Shown: positions 26,678 through 36,891 of the stretch, in pieces | How the letters are laid out: every line of letters starts with the position of its first letter | Position numbering within the stretch: the stretch's first letter is position 1 | Source: Flavobacteriales bacterium | GTDB taxonomy: Bacteria; Bacteroidota; Bacteroidia; Flavobacteriales_D; Sanyastnellaceae | Length of the DNA: 64,000 nucleotides | Direction of reading: 5' to 3' | NCBI GenBank assembly: GCA_022447625.1 | Contig: JAKVAX010000006.1 | Location: 145,103-209,102, forward strand | Program-made: the position numbers and the translations under genes | The notes under the pieces: generated by a model | Seen by the model: the letters and a program-made list of their open reading frames with translations, nothing else | Told to the model about the DNA's origin: nothing | The model's database searches: none

Positions 26678-26702
26678 CTAATTTAGAACGATTTTAAATT
26701 AG
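26678..26702. promoter_or_regulatory. Inverted repeat upstream of the actA operon
   Basis: CTAATTTA (26678-26685) and TAAATTAG (26695-26702) form a perfect 8-bp dyad with a 9-base spacer. It lies 55 bases upstream of the -7 element and could be an operator; a chance A/T dyad is possible. Confidence 0.4.
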
Positions 26703-26756
26703 ATGGTACTGTCACAATTTTGTCACGTGCGCCCTAAGCTGGATGTTAATTTCACA

Positions 26757-26764
26757 TAAATTTG
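26757..26764 (+). promoter_or_regulatory. -7 element TAAATTTG of the act operon
   Basis: TAAATTTG fits TAnnTTTG. The first ATG downstream is at 26774, but the one at 26804 gives a better signal peptide. Confidence 0.55.
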
Positions 26765-26803
26765 CCCGCGAAAATGACCAAACTGTTCTGTAAAAGAAGC
26801 ACG

Positions 26804-28201
26804 ATGAACCTTCAATCTTCGAGACCTTCGTGGGGTCGTAAAGCCATCCATGGCTTGGTTCTGTTGCTGGCAGTAACGCTAACCACTTCGGCATTCGCCG
26901 GAATCTTCGATGAAGGAGATGCCGCGAACGGTGAGACGGTTTTTAATGCGAACTGTGCAGCCTGTCACTCCATCACGAATGAAGTAGTAGCCGCACCAGG
27001 CTTGGGCGGTATTAGCGAACGTTGGGGAGCCAGCGATGAGTTGCTAGTTAAGTGGATCCAAAATCCACAAGGAGCAGCTGAGTCGGGTGATCCATACATC
27101 GCAAATCTTGTCGAAACTTACGTAGGAGTCTACGGGTGGATGTCTGCGCAAGCAGTGTCTGAGGCGGAGATCAAGGATATCATGGCCTACATCAAGGCCG
27201 GTCCTGCTGAGGGCCCAGCAGATGGAGGAGATGTTGCAGCATGTCCAACCTACGATGAACTACAAGCAAGTGACGACAACGATTCAGCGGCCATCTGGTT
27301 CCTGATTTTGTTAGTTCTATTTGTCATCATTGCGATCTCTTCGACCAACATCCAGCGTTCTGTGAAGAATGCGCACCGTGAGTCTGAAGGGTTGGAACCG
27401 CTTCCAAACGTTTCGTACGGAGAAGCAGTTCGCGCTTGGGCTTGGAAAAATATCGTCTTTGTTTCCATCATCGGGCTTTTCGTTACAGCTTACGTTGTGA
27501 CGGTGGCGTACCAAGAAGCAATGGATGTTGGTGTTTACGAAGCTTACGAACCAGAGCAGCCAATCAAATTCTACCACAGCATCCACGTATGTGAGAATGA
27601 GGTAGACTGCCAATACTGCCACAGCTCAGCTTCAAAATCAAAGCACGCTGGAATCCCTTCTACAAACGTTTGTATGAACTGTCACAAGGGGATCAAGAAA
27701 GGAAGCCGTTGGGGAGAGAAGGAGATTGATAAGATCTACGCAGCTATCGGATTCGATCGTACTTCTGGTCAGTACATCGAAGACTACGAACAGCAGCCTG
27801 TCATGTGGAACAAAGTTCACAACCTTCCTGATCACGTGTTCTTCAGCCACCAGCAGCACGTAACTGTCGGTAACCTAGAATGTCAGAACTGTCACGGTGA
27901 TGTGGCTACGTTCAAGGGCGGACGAATCGCTCCTGTAGAAGAAGTTGCTGCTTACGCTGATGCAAACCCAGGTGCTGGTATCATCAAGTTGACGAAGCCG
28001 ACGCTCACAATGGGATGGTGTATCGAATGTCACAACAAAGCGAAAGTGAACGTGGTGACTTCGGATAACGGATACTACCAAGAGGTGCATGATCGCCTAA
28101 AAGAAGGACGAGGCTACGAAGAAATGCTTCGTTACATGGAAGATGAAAAAATTACAGTGAAAGATCTTGGTGGCTGGGAATGCTCCAAGTGTCACTATTA
28201 A
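26804..28201 (+). CDS. actA: Alternative complex III subunit A, multiheme cytochrome c
   Basis: ActA carries the c hemes that receive electrons in alternative complex III, the quinol oxidising complex that replaces bc1 in Bacteroidota. The 465-residue product has a signal/anchor helix, an N-terminal monoheme domain with CAACH, a membrane helix (about 165-185), a second helix (about 220-240) and the pentaheme part with CQYCH, CMNCH, CQNCH, CIECH and CSKCH. Six heme sites in total. The monoheme domain fused in front is common in this phylum. A start at 26774 is also possible. First gene of the operon actA-F, ctaC, ctaD. Confidence 0.92.
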   Translation: MNLQSSRPSWGRKAIHGLVLLLAVTLTTSAFAGIFDEGDAANGETVFNANCAACHSITNEVVAAPGLGGISERWGASDELLVKWIQNPQGAAESGDPYIANLVETYVGVYGWMSAQAVSEAEIKDIMAYIKAGPAEGPADGGDVAACPTYDELQASDDNDSAAIWFLILLVLFVIIAISSTNIQRSVKNAHRESEGLEPLPNVSYGEAVRAWAWKNIVFVSIIGLFVTAYVVTVAYQEAMDVGVYEAYEPEQPIKFYHSIHVCENEVDCQYCHSSASKSKHAGIPSTNVCMNCHKGIKKGSRWGEKEIDKIYAAIGFDRTSGQYIEDYEQQPVMWNKVHNLPDHVFFSHQQHVTVGNLECQNCHGDVATFKGGRIAPVEEVAAYADANPGAGIIKLTKPTLTMGWCIECHNKAKVNVVTSDNGYYQEVHDRLKEGRGYEEMLRYMEDEKITVKDLGGWECSKCHY

Positions 28202-28219
28202 TCTCAATCGACTGGAGAA

Positions 28220-31200
28220 ATGGATAATAGCAAAAACTATTGGACCGGTCTTGATGAACTCGACAAGACAGAAGCTTATCAGGAAGGACTCGAAAACGAG
28301 TTCCCTGCGCAGCAGAAAGTAGATGAGTTCCTAGCAGACGACCGTCTGAAAGAGACTAACACAGGACGACGAGATTTCTTAAAGTTCATGGGATTCAGCC
28401 TTGCAGCAGCTACACTAGCCGCATGTGAGACTCCTGTGGTCAAGTCTGTACCTTACGTAGTGAAGCCAGAGGAGATTACTCCTGGGGTTCCTAACTACTA
28501 CGCAAGTACTTACTACGATGGTCATGATTACGGAAGTGTCATGGTCAAGACTCGTGAAGGACGTCCGATCTTCATTAAAGGAAACAAATACCACGGCCAC
28601 CAGGCAGGTGCATTGAATGCACGAATCACTGGTTCCGTGATCGATCTATATGACTCGTCTCGCTTGAAGGGACCTGTAGCTGCTGGACAAGCAGCGACAT
28701 GGGATGCTGTGGATGCAGCGGTTGCAAGCGGACTGTCTTCAGCACGTAATGTAGTTGTCTTGAGTGCCTCTGTAGCCTCACCTACAACTCAGCGTGCAAT
28801 CAACGCATTTGCTACTAAGTACAACGCGAAGCACGTTCAGTACGATGCTGTTTCTTACAGCGGTATCTCTGAAGCGAACCGACGTTCTTTCGGTTCAGCA
28901 ATGGTTCCAACTTACGACTTCTCGAAAGCGAAGACGATTGTAAGTATTGGAGCTGACTTCCTTGCGAACTGGTTGAACTCAAACCTCTACGCTCCACAAT
29001 ACGGTATGACTCGTCGTCCGGAAGGAGAGTGGATGTCTCGTCACTTCCAGTTTGAAACAACAATGTCACTTACTGGTACAAACGCTGATACCCGCGTGAT
29101 GATCAATCCTTCGGATGAAGGTAAGGTTGCGGCGGCGCTGTATGAACTTGTTTCTGGAAGCGGAAGCGGGAAAGTTGACGGAGTGAGCGAAATGGCGCTT
29201 CAGAATGCAGCCAATGCATTGAAAGCGACAAAAGGAGCTTCTCTTGTTGTGGCAGGAAGCAACAACCCAGACGTTCAAGAGATCGTGAATGCGATCAATC
29301 AATCACTAGGTAGTTACGGATCTACCATCGACACTTCGAAGCCATTGAACATGTTCAAAGGTGACGATAAGGCGATGACTCAGCTTGTACGCGACATGAA
29401 AGGCGGACAGGTTGACGCGTTAATCGTTTACGGAGTGAATCCGTCATACAGCTGGTACGCTGCTGAGGAGTTCAACGAAGGACTTGCGAAAGTGAAGACT
29501 TCGGTTTCATTCTCAGGTAAGGCAGACGAAACAGCTGCACGTTGTGGATTCATCTGTCCAGATAGCCACTACCTAGAATCTTGGAACGACCTTAGCTTGA
29601 CTGAAGGACGTGTTGACTTGGTTCAACCAGCGATTACACCGTTGTTCGATACGCGTCAGGCGCAGGAAACGCTGTTGAAGTGGGCAGGAGTTGAAAGTGA
29701 CTACTACACTTTCCTTCGTTCGACTTACAACGCGAGCTACGACATGAGCATGATGTACACTGATAGCGATTGGAACGCTGCAGTGCACAATGGATATATG
29801 ATGGCGGCTGCTACCCCGGTAGCTGAGGCTACTGTTGTTGAAGACGCTAGCGCGGAAGCTCCTGCAGCGTCGAATCTATCAGCTGCGATCAACGCTGTGA
29901 AGAAGATCAGCGGTGGTTCAATGCAGTTGGCGATCTACCAGAAGACAGCGATTGGTAACGGAGCGCACGCTTCAAACCCATACGCTCAAGAGCTTCCAGA
30001 TCCTGTAACTAAAGTGACGTGGGACAACTACGTGACGATGGCGCGCTCGGATATGGAAGCGATGGGATTGAATATCTACATCGCCCAGCTTGACCACGCT
30101 TCATTGGTGAAAGTAACTGCTGGAGGACGCGAAGTTGTTCTACCAGCATACATGCAGCCAGGACAGAAGCCAGGAACAATCGGTATCGCACTTGGATACG
30201 GTCGCGGGGCGAACGGTGAGAACATCGGACGCGCTGCATTCCAAACAGCTGAAAACGGTGACCACTTGACAGACGAGAACGGAGCGTTGGTTCCGGTAGG
30301 AAAGAATGTGTTCCCGATGGCGACAATGATGGGTGGCTACCCAGTATTGGCGAACATGGACGTATCTGTAGAGGCAATGGGTGAAGAATATCCACTGGCA
30401 TCTACGCAGATGCATCACACATACATGGGGCGTGAATCTGTAGTGAAGGAAACAACACTCGGAGCTTTCCTTGCAGAAAAAGACAAAAAGAAAGGTTACG
30501 CATCATGGAACCGCATGCACGCATTGAATGTGCATGAGGACACAAACAATGATGGCGAAATCAATGCATCAGATAAGAAGTCAACTCGCGAGTTTGACCT
30601 ATGGCATGACCACGCAGTAGAAAACGTTGGTCACCGCTGGGGTATGACAATCGACTTGAGCTCTTGTATCGGTTGTGGTGACTGTGTGACTGCATGTCAC
30701 ATCGAGAACAACGTACCTGTAGTAGGTAAAGATGAAGTTCGCCGTCACCGTGATATGCACTGGCTGCGTATTGACCGTTTCTACTCTTCAGACTACACGA
30801 TGGAACGTGGAGAAGAAGAAGGACTAGGAGCGATCTCTACTTACCGTAAGATGGAAGATCCGGCAGAGAACCCGCAAACAGTTCACATGCCGATGATGTG
30901 CCAGCACTGTAACCACGCTCCTTGTGAGACGGTTTGTCCGGTTGCTGCTACAACACACAGCAACGAAGGTTTGAACCAAATGACATACAACCGTTGTATC
31001 GGTACACGTTACTGTGCGAACAACTGTCCGTACAAAGTGCGTCGATTCAACTGGTTCAACTACATGGGTTACGACAAGTTCAAGAATGTAAACCCAGCAC
31101 AAGACATGCTAACCCGTATGGTTCTTAACCCTGACGTTACTGTTCGTGCTCGTGGTGTGATGGAGAAGTGTAGTATGTGTGTTCAACGCATCCAGGCTGG

Positions 31201-31435
31201 TAAGCTTGAGGCGAAGAAGGCAAGTGCCCCAGTTCAGGATGGAGCAATCCAAACGGCTTGTGCAGAGTCTTGTTCAGTGAACGCGATCCATTTTGGAGAC
31301 TTGAACGACCAGGGATCGAACGTTAAAAAGATCTCTGAAAACAACCGCTCTTACCACGCACTAGAAGAGATCGGTGTTCAGCCGAACATCTACTACATGG
31401 CGAAGGTGAGAAATATCGAAGATCAAGAAGCATAA
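28220..31435 (+). CDS. actB: Alternative complex III subunit B, molybdopterin-like/FeS fusion
   Basis: ActB has 1071 residues. A Tat-like motif ([21 protein letters not shown]) with a Cys suitable for lipidation stands at about 50-70. A large domain related to molybdopterin oxidoreductases follows, which in this complex carries no cofactor. The C-terminal part is a ferredoxin-like subunit with Cys motifs [34 protein letters not shown] and CSMCV for three or four iron-sulphur clusters. A low-complexity Ala/Glu linker around residues 535-555 holds a copy of the dispersed near-palindrome (29845-29859). It lies 18 bases after actA. Confidence 0.93.
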   Translation: MDNSKNYWTGLDELDKTEAYQEGLENEFPAQQKVDEFLADDRLKETNTGRRDFLKFMGFSLAAATLAACETPVVKSVPYVVKPEEITPGVPNYYASTYYDGHDYGSVMVKTREGRPIFIKGNKYHGHQAGALNARITGSVIDLYDSSRLKGPVAAGQAATWDAVDAAVASGLSSARNVVVLSASVASPTTQRAINAFATKYNAKHVQYDAVSYSGISEANRRSFGSAMVPTYDFSKAKTIVSIGADFLANWLNSNLYAPQYGMTRRPEGEWMSRHFQFETTMSLTGTNADTRVMINPSDEGKVAAALYELVSGSGSGKVDGVSEMALQNAANALKATKGASLVVAGSNNPDVQEIVNAINQSLGSYGSTIDTSKPLNMFKGDDKAMTQLVRDMKGGQVDALIVYGVNPSYSWYAAEEFNEGLAKVKTSVSFSGKADETAARCGFICPDSHYLESWNDLSLTEGRVDLVQPAITPLFDTRQAQETLLKWAGVESDYYTFLRSTYNASYDMSMMYTDSDWNAAVHNGYMMAAATPVAEATVVEDASAEAPAASNLSAAINAVKKISGGSMQLAIYQKTAIGNGAHASNPYAQELPDPVTKVTWDNYVTMARSDMEAMGLNIYIAQLDHASLVKVTAGGREVVLPAYMQPGQKPGTIGIALGYGRGANGENIGRAAFQTAENGDHLTDENGALVPVGKNVFPMATMMGGYPVLANMDVSVEAMGEEYPLASTQMHHTYMGRESVVKETTLGAFLAEKDKKKGYASWNRMHALNVHEDTNNDGEINASDKKSTREFDLWHDHAVENVGHRWGMTIDLSSCIGCGDCVTACHIENNVPVVGKDEVRRHRDMHWLRIDRFYSSDYTMERGEEEGLGAISTYRKMEDPAENPQTVHMPMMCQHCNHAPCETVCPVAATTHSNEGLNQMTYNRCIGTRYCANNCPYKVRRFNWFNYMGYDKFKNVNPAQDMLTRMVLNPDVTVRARGVMEKCSMCVQRIQAGKLEAKKASAPVQDGAIQTACAESCSVNAIHFGDLNDQGSNVKKISENNRSYHALEEIGVQPNIYYMAKVRNIEDQEA

Positions 31436-31447
31436 AAGACTGCAACC

Positions 31448-32833
31448 ATGCAAAAAGAAGCAGCGATCAGAGAGCCCCTCATATTAGGGGACAAATCATA
31501 CAAGGACATCACCGATGACGTGGTAGGGCCTATCGAAGGACCAGCACCACGTACGTGGAAGTTGTTGATCACCATTGCAGGATTGGTAGCGTTCTACGGG
31601 GTAGGATGTATCCTTTACTTGATCGGTACAGGAATCGGTGTCTGGGGTCTGAATAAGACCGTAGGATGGGCCTGGGATATCACCAACTTCGTATGGTGGG
31701 TAGGTATCGGTCACGCTGGAACCCTGATCTCGGCCGTTCTACTTCTGTTCCGTCAGAAGTGGCGTATGGCGATCAACCGCTCCGCAGAGGCAATGACCAT
31801 CTTTGCCGTAATCATGGCGGCGATCTTCCCGGGAATACACATGGGGCGTATCTGGTGTGCGTACTGGGTATTCCCATTGCCAAACCAGTTCGGCTCACTT
31901 TGGGTGAACTTTAACTCACCACTTCTCTGGGACGTATTCGCGATCTCGACTTACTTCTCGGTTTCGTTGGTGTTCTGGTACATTGGGTTGATTCCTGACT
32001 TCGCAACGATCCGTGATCGTATGGTGAAGCCACTACCAAAGAAGATCTACGGAATCCTGGCTTTTGGTTGGTCAGGACGAGCTAAGAACTGGACGCGATT
32101 TGAAGAAGTATCACTTGTACTTGCGGGTATTGCAACACCACTTGTGTTCTCGGTACACTCGATCGTATCGATGGACTTCGCAACGTCGGTGATCCCTGGA
32201 TGGCACACGACGATCTTCCCACCTTACTTCGTATCGGGAGCGGTATTCTCTGGATTCGCTATGGTACAAACGCTTCTCTTGATCATGCGTAAAGCCATGA
32301 ACCTTGAGAACTACATCCACGTTCGTCACGTGGAGTACATGAACATCGTAATCATCGTTACGGGTTCTATCGTAGGTGTGGCTTACCTCACAGAGCTATT
32401 CATCAGCTGGTACTCAGGAGTTGAGTACGAATCATACGCATTCATCAACCGATTCTCTGGACCGTATAGCTGGTCTTACTGGATCATGATGACATGTAAC
32501 GTGATCTCACCACAGCTATTCTGGGTGAAGAAATGGCGTCGAAGCTTGACGTTCACATTCGTTCTTTCGATCGTTGTGAATATCGGTATGTGGTTCGAGC
32601 GCTACGTGATCATCGTTACATCGATCCACCGTGACTACAACCCATCTTCATGGGGTGAGTTCCACGCAACATCGATCGATATCGGAATCTTTGTTGGAAC
32701 GATTGGAATCTTCTCAACGCTGTTCTTGTTGTTCGCACGCTTCTTCCCTGTGCTAGCCCTGAACGAGTTGAAGTCGATCCTGAAGTCTTCTGGAGAGAAC
32801 TTTAAGAAACTACACCACACTGACAATCACTAA
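31448..32833 (+). CDS. actC: Alternative complex III subunit C, NrfD-like quinol-binding membrane protein
   Basis: The 461-residue protein has about ten membrane helices of the NrfD/PsrC type and typical segments such as DITNFVWWVGIGHAGTLISA, FPGIHMGRIWCAYW and TSVIPGWHTTIFPPYFVSGA. In alternative complex III this subunit forms a quinol site and a possible proton path. It follows actB by 12 bases and precedes actD by one. Confidence 0.94.
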   Translation: MQKEAAIREPLILGDKSYKDITDDVVGPIEGPAPRTWKLLITIAGLVAFYGVGCILYLIGTGIGVWGLNKTVGWAWDITNFVWWVGIGHAGTLISAVLLLFRQKWRMAINRSAEAMTIFAVIMAAIFPGIHMGRIWCAYWVFPLPNQFGSLWVNFNSPLLWDVFAISTYFSVSLVFWYIGLIPDFATIRDRMVKPLPKKIYGILAFGWSGRAKNWTRFEEVSLVLAGIATPLVFSVHSIVSMDFATSVIPGWHTTIFPPYFVSGAVFSGFAMVQTLLLIMRKAMNLENYIHVRHVEYMNIVIIVTGSIVGVAYLTELFISWYSGVEYESYAFINRFSGPYSWSYWIMMTCNVISPQLFWVKKWRRSLTFTFVLSIVVNIGMWFERYVIIVTSIHRDYNPSSWGEFHATSIDIGIFVGTIGIFSTLFLLFARFFPVLALNELKSILKSSGENFKKLHHTDNH

Positions 32834-32834
32834 G

Positions 32835-33371
32835 ATGAGCAAGAAAGTATTCCACGTAATGTTTGATGACGAGGAAAAGCTGATGCACTCAGCTGAAGGC
32901 CTTGTCGAAAAAGGGATAAAAGTCAAAGATGTGTACTCACCATTCCCGATTCACGGATTGGATCCTATCATCGGAGTGAAGAGAACACGTTTGGCCATTG
33001 CATCTTTCATGTACGCTTCTACAGGAACTGCACTTGCACTTCTTGGAATGTGGTACTTCATGATCAGTGACTGGCCGATGAACATCGGAGGTAAGCCAAG
33101 CTTCTCGTTGATCGAGAACCTTCCAGCTTTCATTCCGGTAACCTTCGAGTTCAGTGTACTATGTGGTGCACACGGTATGGCGATCACATACTTGCTTCGT
33201 AACGGAACACTGCCAGGTGTGCCAGCGAGCAACCCTGATCCGCGTACAACGGATGATAAGTTCGTGATGGAGATCACTACGGATGAAAACCACAGCATGT
33301 CTTCAGAAGATATCGAAGCACTTGTGCGCGATACAGACATGATCGAATTGAGTATTAAGGATTACGAGTAA
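32835..33371 (+). CDS. actD: Alternative complex III subunit D
   Basis: The 178-residue protein has a soluble N-terminal part (VFDEEKLMHS-like start, GIKVKDVYSPFPIHGLD) and two membrane helices (about 55-75 and 100-120). This is the DUF3341 family found only in alternative complex III operons. It starts one base after the actC stop. Confidence 0.92.
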   Translation: MSKKVFHVMFDDEEKLMHSAEGLVEKGIKVKDVYSPFPIHGLDPIIGVKRTRLAIASFMYASTGTALALLGMWYFMISDWPMNIGGKPSFSLIENLPAFIPVTFEFSVLCGAHGMAITYLLRNGTLPGVPASNPDPRTTDDKFVMEITTDENHSMSSEDIEALVRDTDMIELSIKDYE

Positions 33372-33383
33372 ACGCAACACACG

Positions 33384-34085
33384 ATGTTGACAAGAAATAC
33401 ATTCCTTTTTGCATTGGTGGCACTCCTAATGGGAGCATGTACCACTGATCCAAACAGCCCAGGACTAGAGTACATGCCTGATATGTACCGTTCTCCTGCA
33501 GTTGAAGCTTACGTTGACTACGGTATGGACCCTTACCACTTCGGCGAAGCTCAGTACGATTCGTTGAATCACCGTCTTTCTGCGCGCAAACCAGCTGACG
33601 GTTCTATCGCATACGCAGGTGATGTTCAGCCGTACAACATGCCTTACCCATACCCGAACACTACTGAAGGGTACGAAGAGGCAGCTGAATTGAAGAGTCC
33701 ACTTCCAACAACCAAAGCGAATATTGAGCGCGGTAAGGAAGTTTACGAGATCATGTGTATCCACTGCCACGGTGAAGCGGGTAAGGGTGACGGTGCCATC
33801 TCGAAGAACGGACACATCAAAGGTATTCCTGATTACTCAGGGAAGTTGAAAGATCTTCCAGAAGGAAAAGCGTTCCACTCAATCCACTACGGTAAAGGGT
33901 TAATGGGATCACACGCTTCTCAGATTTCTCAGTACGAGAGATGGCAAGTTGTACAGTACGTAAAAGTGCTTCAGAACGGTGGAACTATGCCAGAGTTCGA
34001 TGAGAACGGCAACATGATGGCTGCAGGAGCGGCAAGCGCTGAAGAAGCTACAGAAGAGGTAGCCCCAGAAGAAACTGAAGGATAA
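33384..34085 (+). CDS. actE: Alternative complex III subunit E, monoheme lipoprotein
   Basis: The 233-residue protein begins with a lipoprotein signal (LLMGACTTDP, Cys at about 19) and carries a single c-type heme site CIHCHGEAGKGDG near residue 128, with a distal Met likely in the GLMGSHASQ region. The C-terminus is an acidic low-complexity tail rich in Glu and Ala. ActE passes electrons from ActA towards the oxidase. Shared family context is with actD and actF. Confidence 0.92.
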   Translation: MLTRNTFLFALVALLMGACTTDPNSPGLEYMPDMYRSPAVEAYVDYGMDPYHFGEAQYDSLNHRLSARKPADGSIAYAGDVQPYNMPYPYPNTTEGYEEAAELKSPLPTTKANIERGKEVYEIMCIHCHGEAGKGDGAISKNGHIKGIPDYSGKLKDLPEGKAFHSIHYGKGLMGSHASQISQYERWQVVQYVKVLQNGGTMPEFDENGNMMAAGAASAEEATEEVAPEETEG

Positions 34086-34121
34086 AAAGAACGATTTTAA
34101 CACATTACAGATCATACGATC

Positions 34122-35381
34122 ATGGAATTTAAATTCGAAGGTAGACTCAAGACAGCATCAATGGTCCTTATGGTGATTGGTGTGATTGCATTGGTCGGAG
34201 GCTTCATTACTGATAGCTCTGATCATCACCAACGTTGGTGGGCGAACTTGCTAGTAAATGGATTCTTCTACTTCGCAATCGCATTGGGAGCTTTGTTCTT
34301 CTATGCGTTGCAATATGCGGCTGAAGTAGGTTGGTCAGCGTACATCAAGCGCTTCTTTGAAGCGATGTATGCCTATATCCCATATGGAGCAGCCGTTATC
34401 CTGATTGTTCTGTTGGCAGGTCAATTCCACGCTCACCACTTGTACCACTGGATGGATCATACGCTTTACCATGAATTTATGGTTGTTGGATCTGATGGTG
34501 CTACAACTTATTCAGATACGAAAGAAGCAGGTGCGGTGCTCAATCCAAATTATGACCACATCATTGCAAATAAATCAGCATATCTAGGAGGTTGGTTCTT
34601 TTGGCTTCGTACGATTGTTTATATCGCGACCTTCGTCATCTTCGCTCGCTTGTTCCGCAAGTGGTCATTGCAAGAAGATGAAGTCGGTGGAACAAAGATC
34701 CACTTCATGATGTACCGTCGCAGTGCCTTGTTCTTGGTATTCTTCGCGGTATTTAGCTCAACACTTTCATGGGACTGGTTGATGTCAATTGACACGCACT
34801 GGTTCTCGACATTGTATGGTTGGTACGTATTCTCAGGAATGTGGGTTGGCTGTATGATCTTCGCTTTAGTGAGCTTGCTTTACCTACGCACGAAAGGATA
34901 CTTCCAAGAACTGAATGATTCACACGTACACGATCTAGCTAAGTGGATGTTCGCCATCTCTATGCTTTGGGCGTACCTATGGTTCTCTCAGTTCATGTTG
35001 ATCTGGTACTCGAACATTCCGGAAGAGGTGACGTACTTCACTCAGCGAATTTTCACTGATTACAAAGTGCCATTCTTCATTATGTTCTTCATCAACTTCG
35101 CGGTTCCATTCTACGTAATGATCGCTCGTGATGCGAAACGTAATCCAAGATTCATTCTGCCTGTAGCGTTCTTGATCTTTGTGGGACACTTTGTGGACAC
35201 GTATCTGCTAGTTATCCCCGGAACCATGTTTGATCACAACGAATTTGGTTTTATGGAGGTAGGAATGTTCCTCGGATTCCTTGGATTGTTTGTCTACGTC
35301 ACCTTTAACGCATTGTCGAAGGCACCATTGATTGCAAAGAATCATCCATTCCTTCAGGAAAGCCAGGAACTACACCATTGA
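34122..35381 (+). CDS. actF: Alternative complex III subunit F, NrfD-like membrane protein
   Basis: The 419-residue protein is the second NrfD-like subunit, with about ten membrane helices and motifs such as WDWLMSIDTHWFSTLYGWYVF and WFSQFMLIWYSNIPEE. Family proteins are annotated quinol:cytochrome c oxidoreductase. It lies 36 bases after actE and before the oxidase genes, a conserved order that reflects the known complex III-caa3 supercomplex. Confidence 0.92.
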   Translation: MEFKFEGRLKTASMVLMVIGVIALVGGFITDSSDHHQRWWANLLVNGFFYFAIALGALFFYALQYAAEVGWSAYIKRFFEAMYAYIPYGAAVILIVLLAGQFHAHHLYHWMDHTLYHEFMVVGSDGATTYSDTKEAGAVLNPNYDHIIANKSAYLGGWFFWLRTIVYIATFVIFARLFRKWSLQEDEVGGTKIHFMMYRRSALFLVFFAVFSSTLSWDWLMSIDTHWFSTLYGWYVFSGMWVGCMIFALVSLLYLRTKGYFQELNDSHVHDLAKWMFAISMLWAYLWFSQFMLIWYSNIPEEVTYFTQRIFTDYKVPFFIMFFINFAVPFYVMIARDAKRNPRFILPVAFLIFVGHFVDTYLLVIPGTMFDHNEFGFMEVGMFLGFLGLFVYVTFNALSKAPLIAKNHPFLQESQELHH

Positions 35382-35403
35382 TTGAATAAGAAAGAGATTG
35401 ATC

Positions 35404-36867
35404 ATGAAGCTTTTAATACTTCTAGTTGTTATTGTCGGGATTGTTGCTGTATCGCAGCTAGCCCGTATATATGAGCTGACATCACTTCTTCGTAAGAAAC
35501 GTGAAGAAGAGATCTCCTTTGCAGACAATAAAATGAATGCAAAGATGTGGTTGGTGTTCGGTGTATTGTTCTTTGCTGGCTTTATCTGGCTAATGATACG
35601 CTACGGTGACTACCAGCCGCCATCAGCATCAGCACACGGTGAAGAGGTGGATACACTCATGTTCTTTAACATGGTGATCATCATCATCGTATTCTTCATT
35701 GTGAACACATTGCTTTTCTGGTTCGCTTCGAAGTACTACTACCGTAAGGATCGAAAGGCGAAGTTCTTCCCTCACGACAACCGTTTGGAGTTGATATGGA
35801 CAGTAATCCCATCCATTGTGTTGGCTGTGATTATTATCTACGGTCTGCGCACTTGGAACGCGATGACAGGAGAAGCGCAAGCTGACGCTATTCAAATTGA
35901 ACTCTATTCTAAGCAGTTTGACTGGACAGCACGTTACGCAGGTGCCGATGCTGAGTTCGGATTGGCTAGCTACAACCTGATTACTCCAACGAACCCACTA
36001 GGTATCGTTACTAAGGAGCGTATGGAAGAAAGCTTGACTGACCTCCAGAAGTCAATCAACAAGCTGAAAGGTGAGCTTGATTATGAGTACGGTCATTTGA
36101 TGGCTGAGAAGCATGATCTGGAAGAGCAACTTCACGAAGCAGCGCATGGTCATCACGGCCACGATCATGGAGATAATCACGGCGAAGAACATGCTGAAGA
36201 AGGTCATGATGATCACCACCACGGAATGTCTGAAGAAATGAAGACAGCAATCAATGCACGTATAACGGATATTGATAGAATGTTGGCTGAAACAGACAAA
36301 ATTACACGTCTAACTGATGCAGCTTATGAAGCAAAGTCAGAAAAACTTTACCGTCTCGAACGTCAAGTTGAACGTATCGCTGAAATTGATGATTACGATT
36401 TCAACGGAGTGCAGGCGTGGGAAGCAGGTAAAGATGACCGCATAGTGAAAGGTGAATTCCACATCCCTGTTGGAAGGGAAATCGAATTCGTATTCCGCTC
36501 ACGTGATGTCATTCACTCGGCATATATGCCACATTTCCGTGCACAGATGAACTGTGTACCTGGACTACCAACACGCTTTAAAATGACTCCAACGATCACA
36601 ACAGATAGTATGCGTTTGATCATGGATGACGAGGAGTTTGACTACGTATTGCTTTGTAACAAGGTATGTGGAGCAGCGCACTTTAATATGCAAATGAAGA
36701 TCGTTGTGGAAACAGAAGAGCAATACAAGGATTGGTTAGAACAACAGGATACCTTCTATGTTGAGGAGGTAAATCAGGAAGAAGCTCCGGCACTTGCAGC
36801 TCAAGAAGCACCGGTACCGGTAGAGGAGGTTGCCGAAGAACCAACAGAGACTGCTTCTCTAAATTAA
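35404..36867 (+). CDS. ctaC: Cytochrome c oxidase subunit II with a His-rich coiled-coil insertion
   Basis: The 487-residue protein has an N-terminal helix, two membrane helices (about 45-65 and 85-110) and a CuA domain with Cys418, Cys422, His426 and Met429 in LLCNKVCGAAHFNM and the other His in RDVIHSAYMPH. Between the first strands of the CuA domain and the rest lies an insertion of about 150 residues: a coiled-coil (about 205-345) interrupted by a His/Asp/Glu-rich stretch (about 248-275) with some dozen His residues. Coiled-coil insertions occur in flavobacterial subunit II, but the His-rich loop stands out and might bind copper or zinc. The C-terminus is an Ala/Glu/Pro tail. The ATG at 35404 was preferred to the TTG at 35398. 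Confidence 0.9.
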   Translation: MKLLILLVVIVGIVAVSQLARIYELTSLLRKKREEEISFADNKMNAKMWLVFGVLFFAGFIWLMIRYGDYQPPSASAHGEEVDTLMFFNMVIIIIVFFIVNTLLFWFASKYYYRKDRKAKFFPHDNRLELIWTVIPSIVLAVIIIYGLRTWNAMTGEAQADAIQIELYSKQFDWTARYAGADAEFGLASYNLITPTNPLGIVTKERMEESLTDLQKSINKLKGELDYEYGHLMAEKHDLEEQLHEAAHGHHGHDHGDNHGEEHAEEGHDDHHHGMSEEMKTAINARITDIDRMLAETDKITRLTDAAYEAKSEKLYRLERQVERIAEIDDYDFNGVQAWEAGKDDRIVKGEFHIPVGREIEFVFRSRDVIHSAYMPHFRAQMNCVPGLPTRFKMTPTITTDSMRLIMDDEEFDYVLLCNKVCGAAHFNMQMKIVVETEEQYKDWLEQQDTFYVEEVNQEEAPALAAQEAPVPVEEVAEEPTETASLN

Positions 36868-36891
36868 TTAGAACTAGGAAACGTAGGAATA

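Noticed and set aside
26711..26725. Direct repeat GTCAC-AATTTT-GTCAC before the act operon
   Set aside because: Five-base repeats at this spacing are expected by chance and there is no second site.
28220..31435. ActB as a formate dehydrogenase or other molybdoenzyme
   Set aside because: The fusion with a ferredoxin-like part and the actA-F gene order identify it as the complex III subunit.
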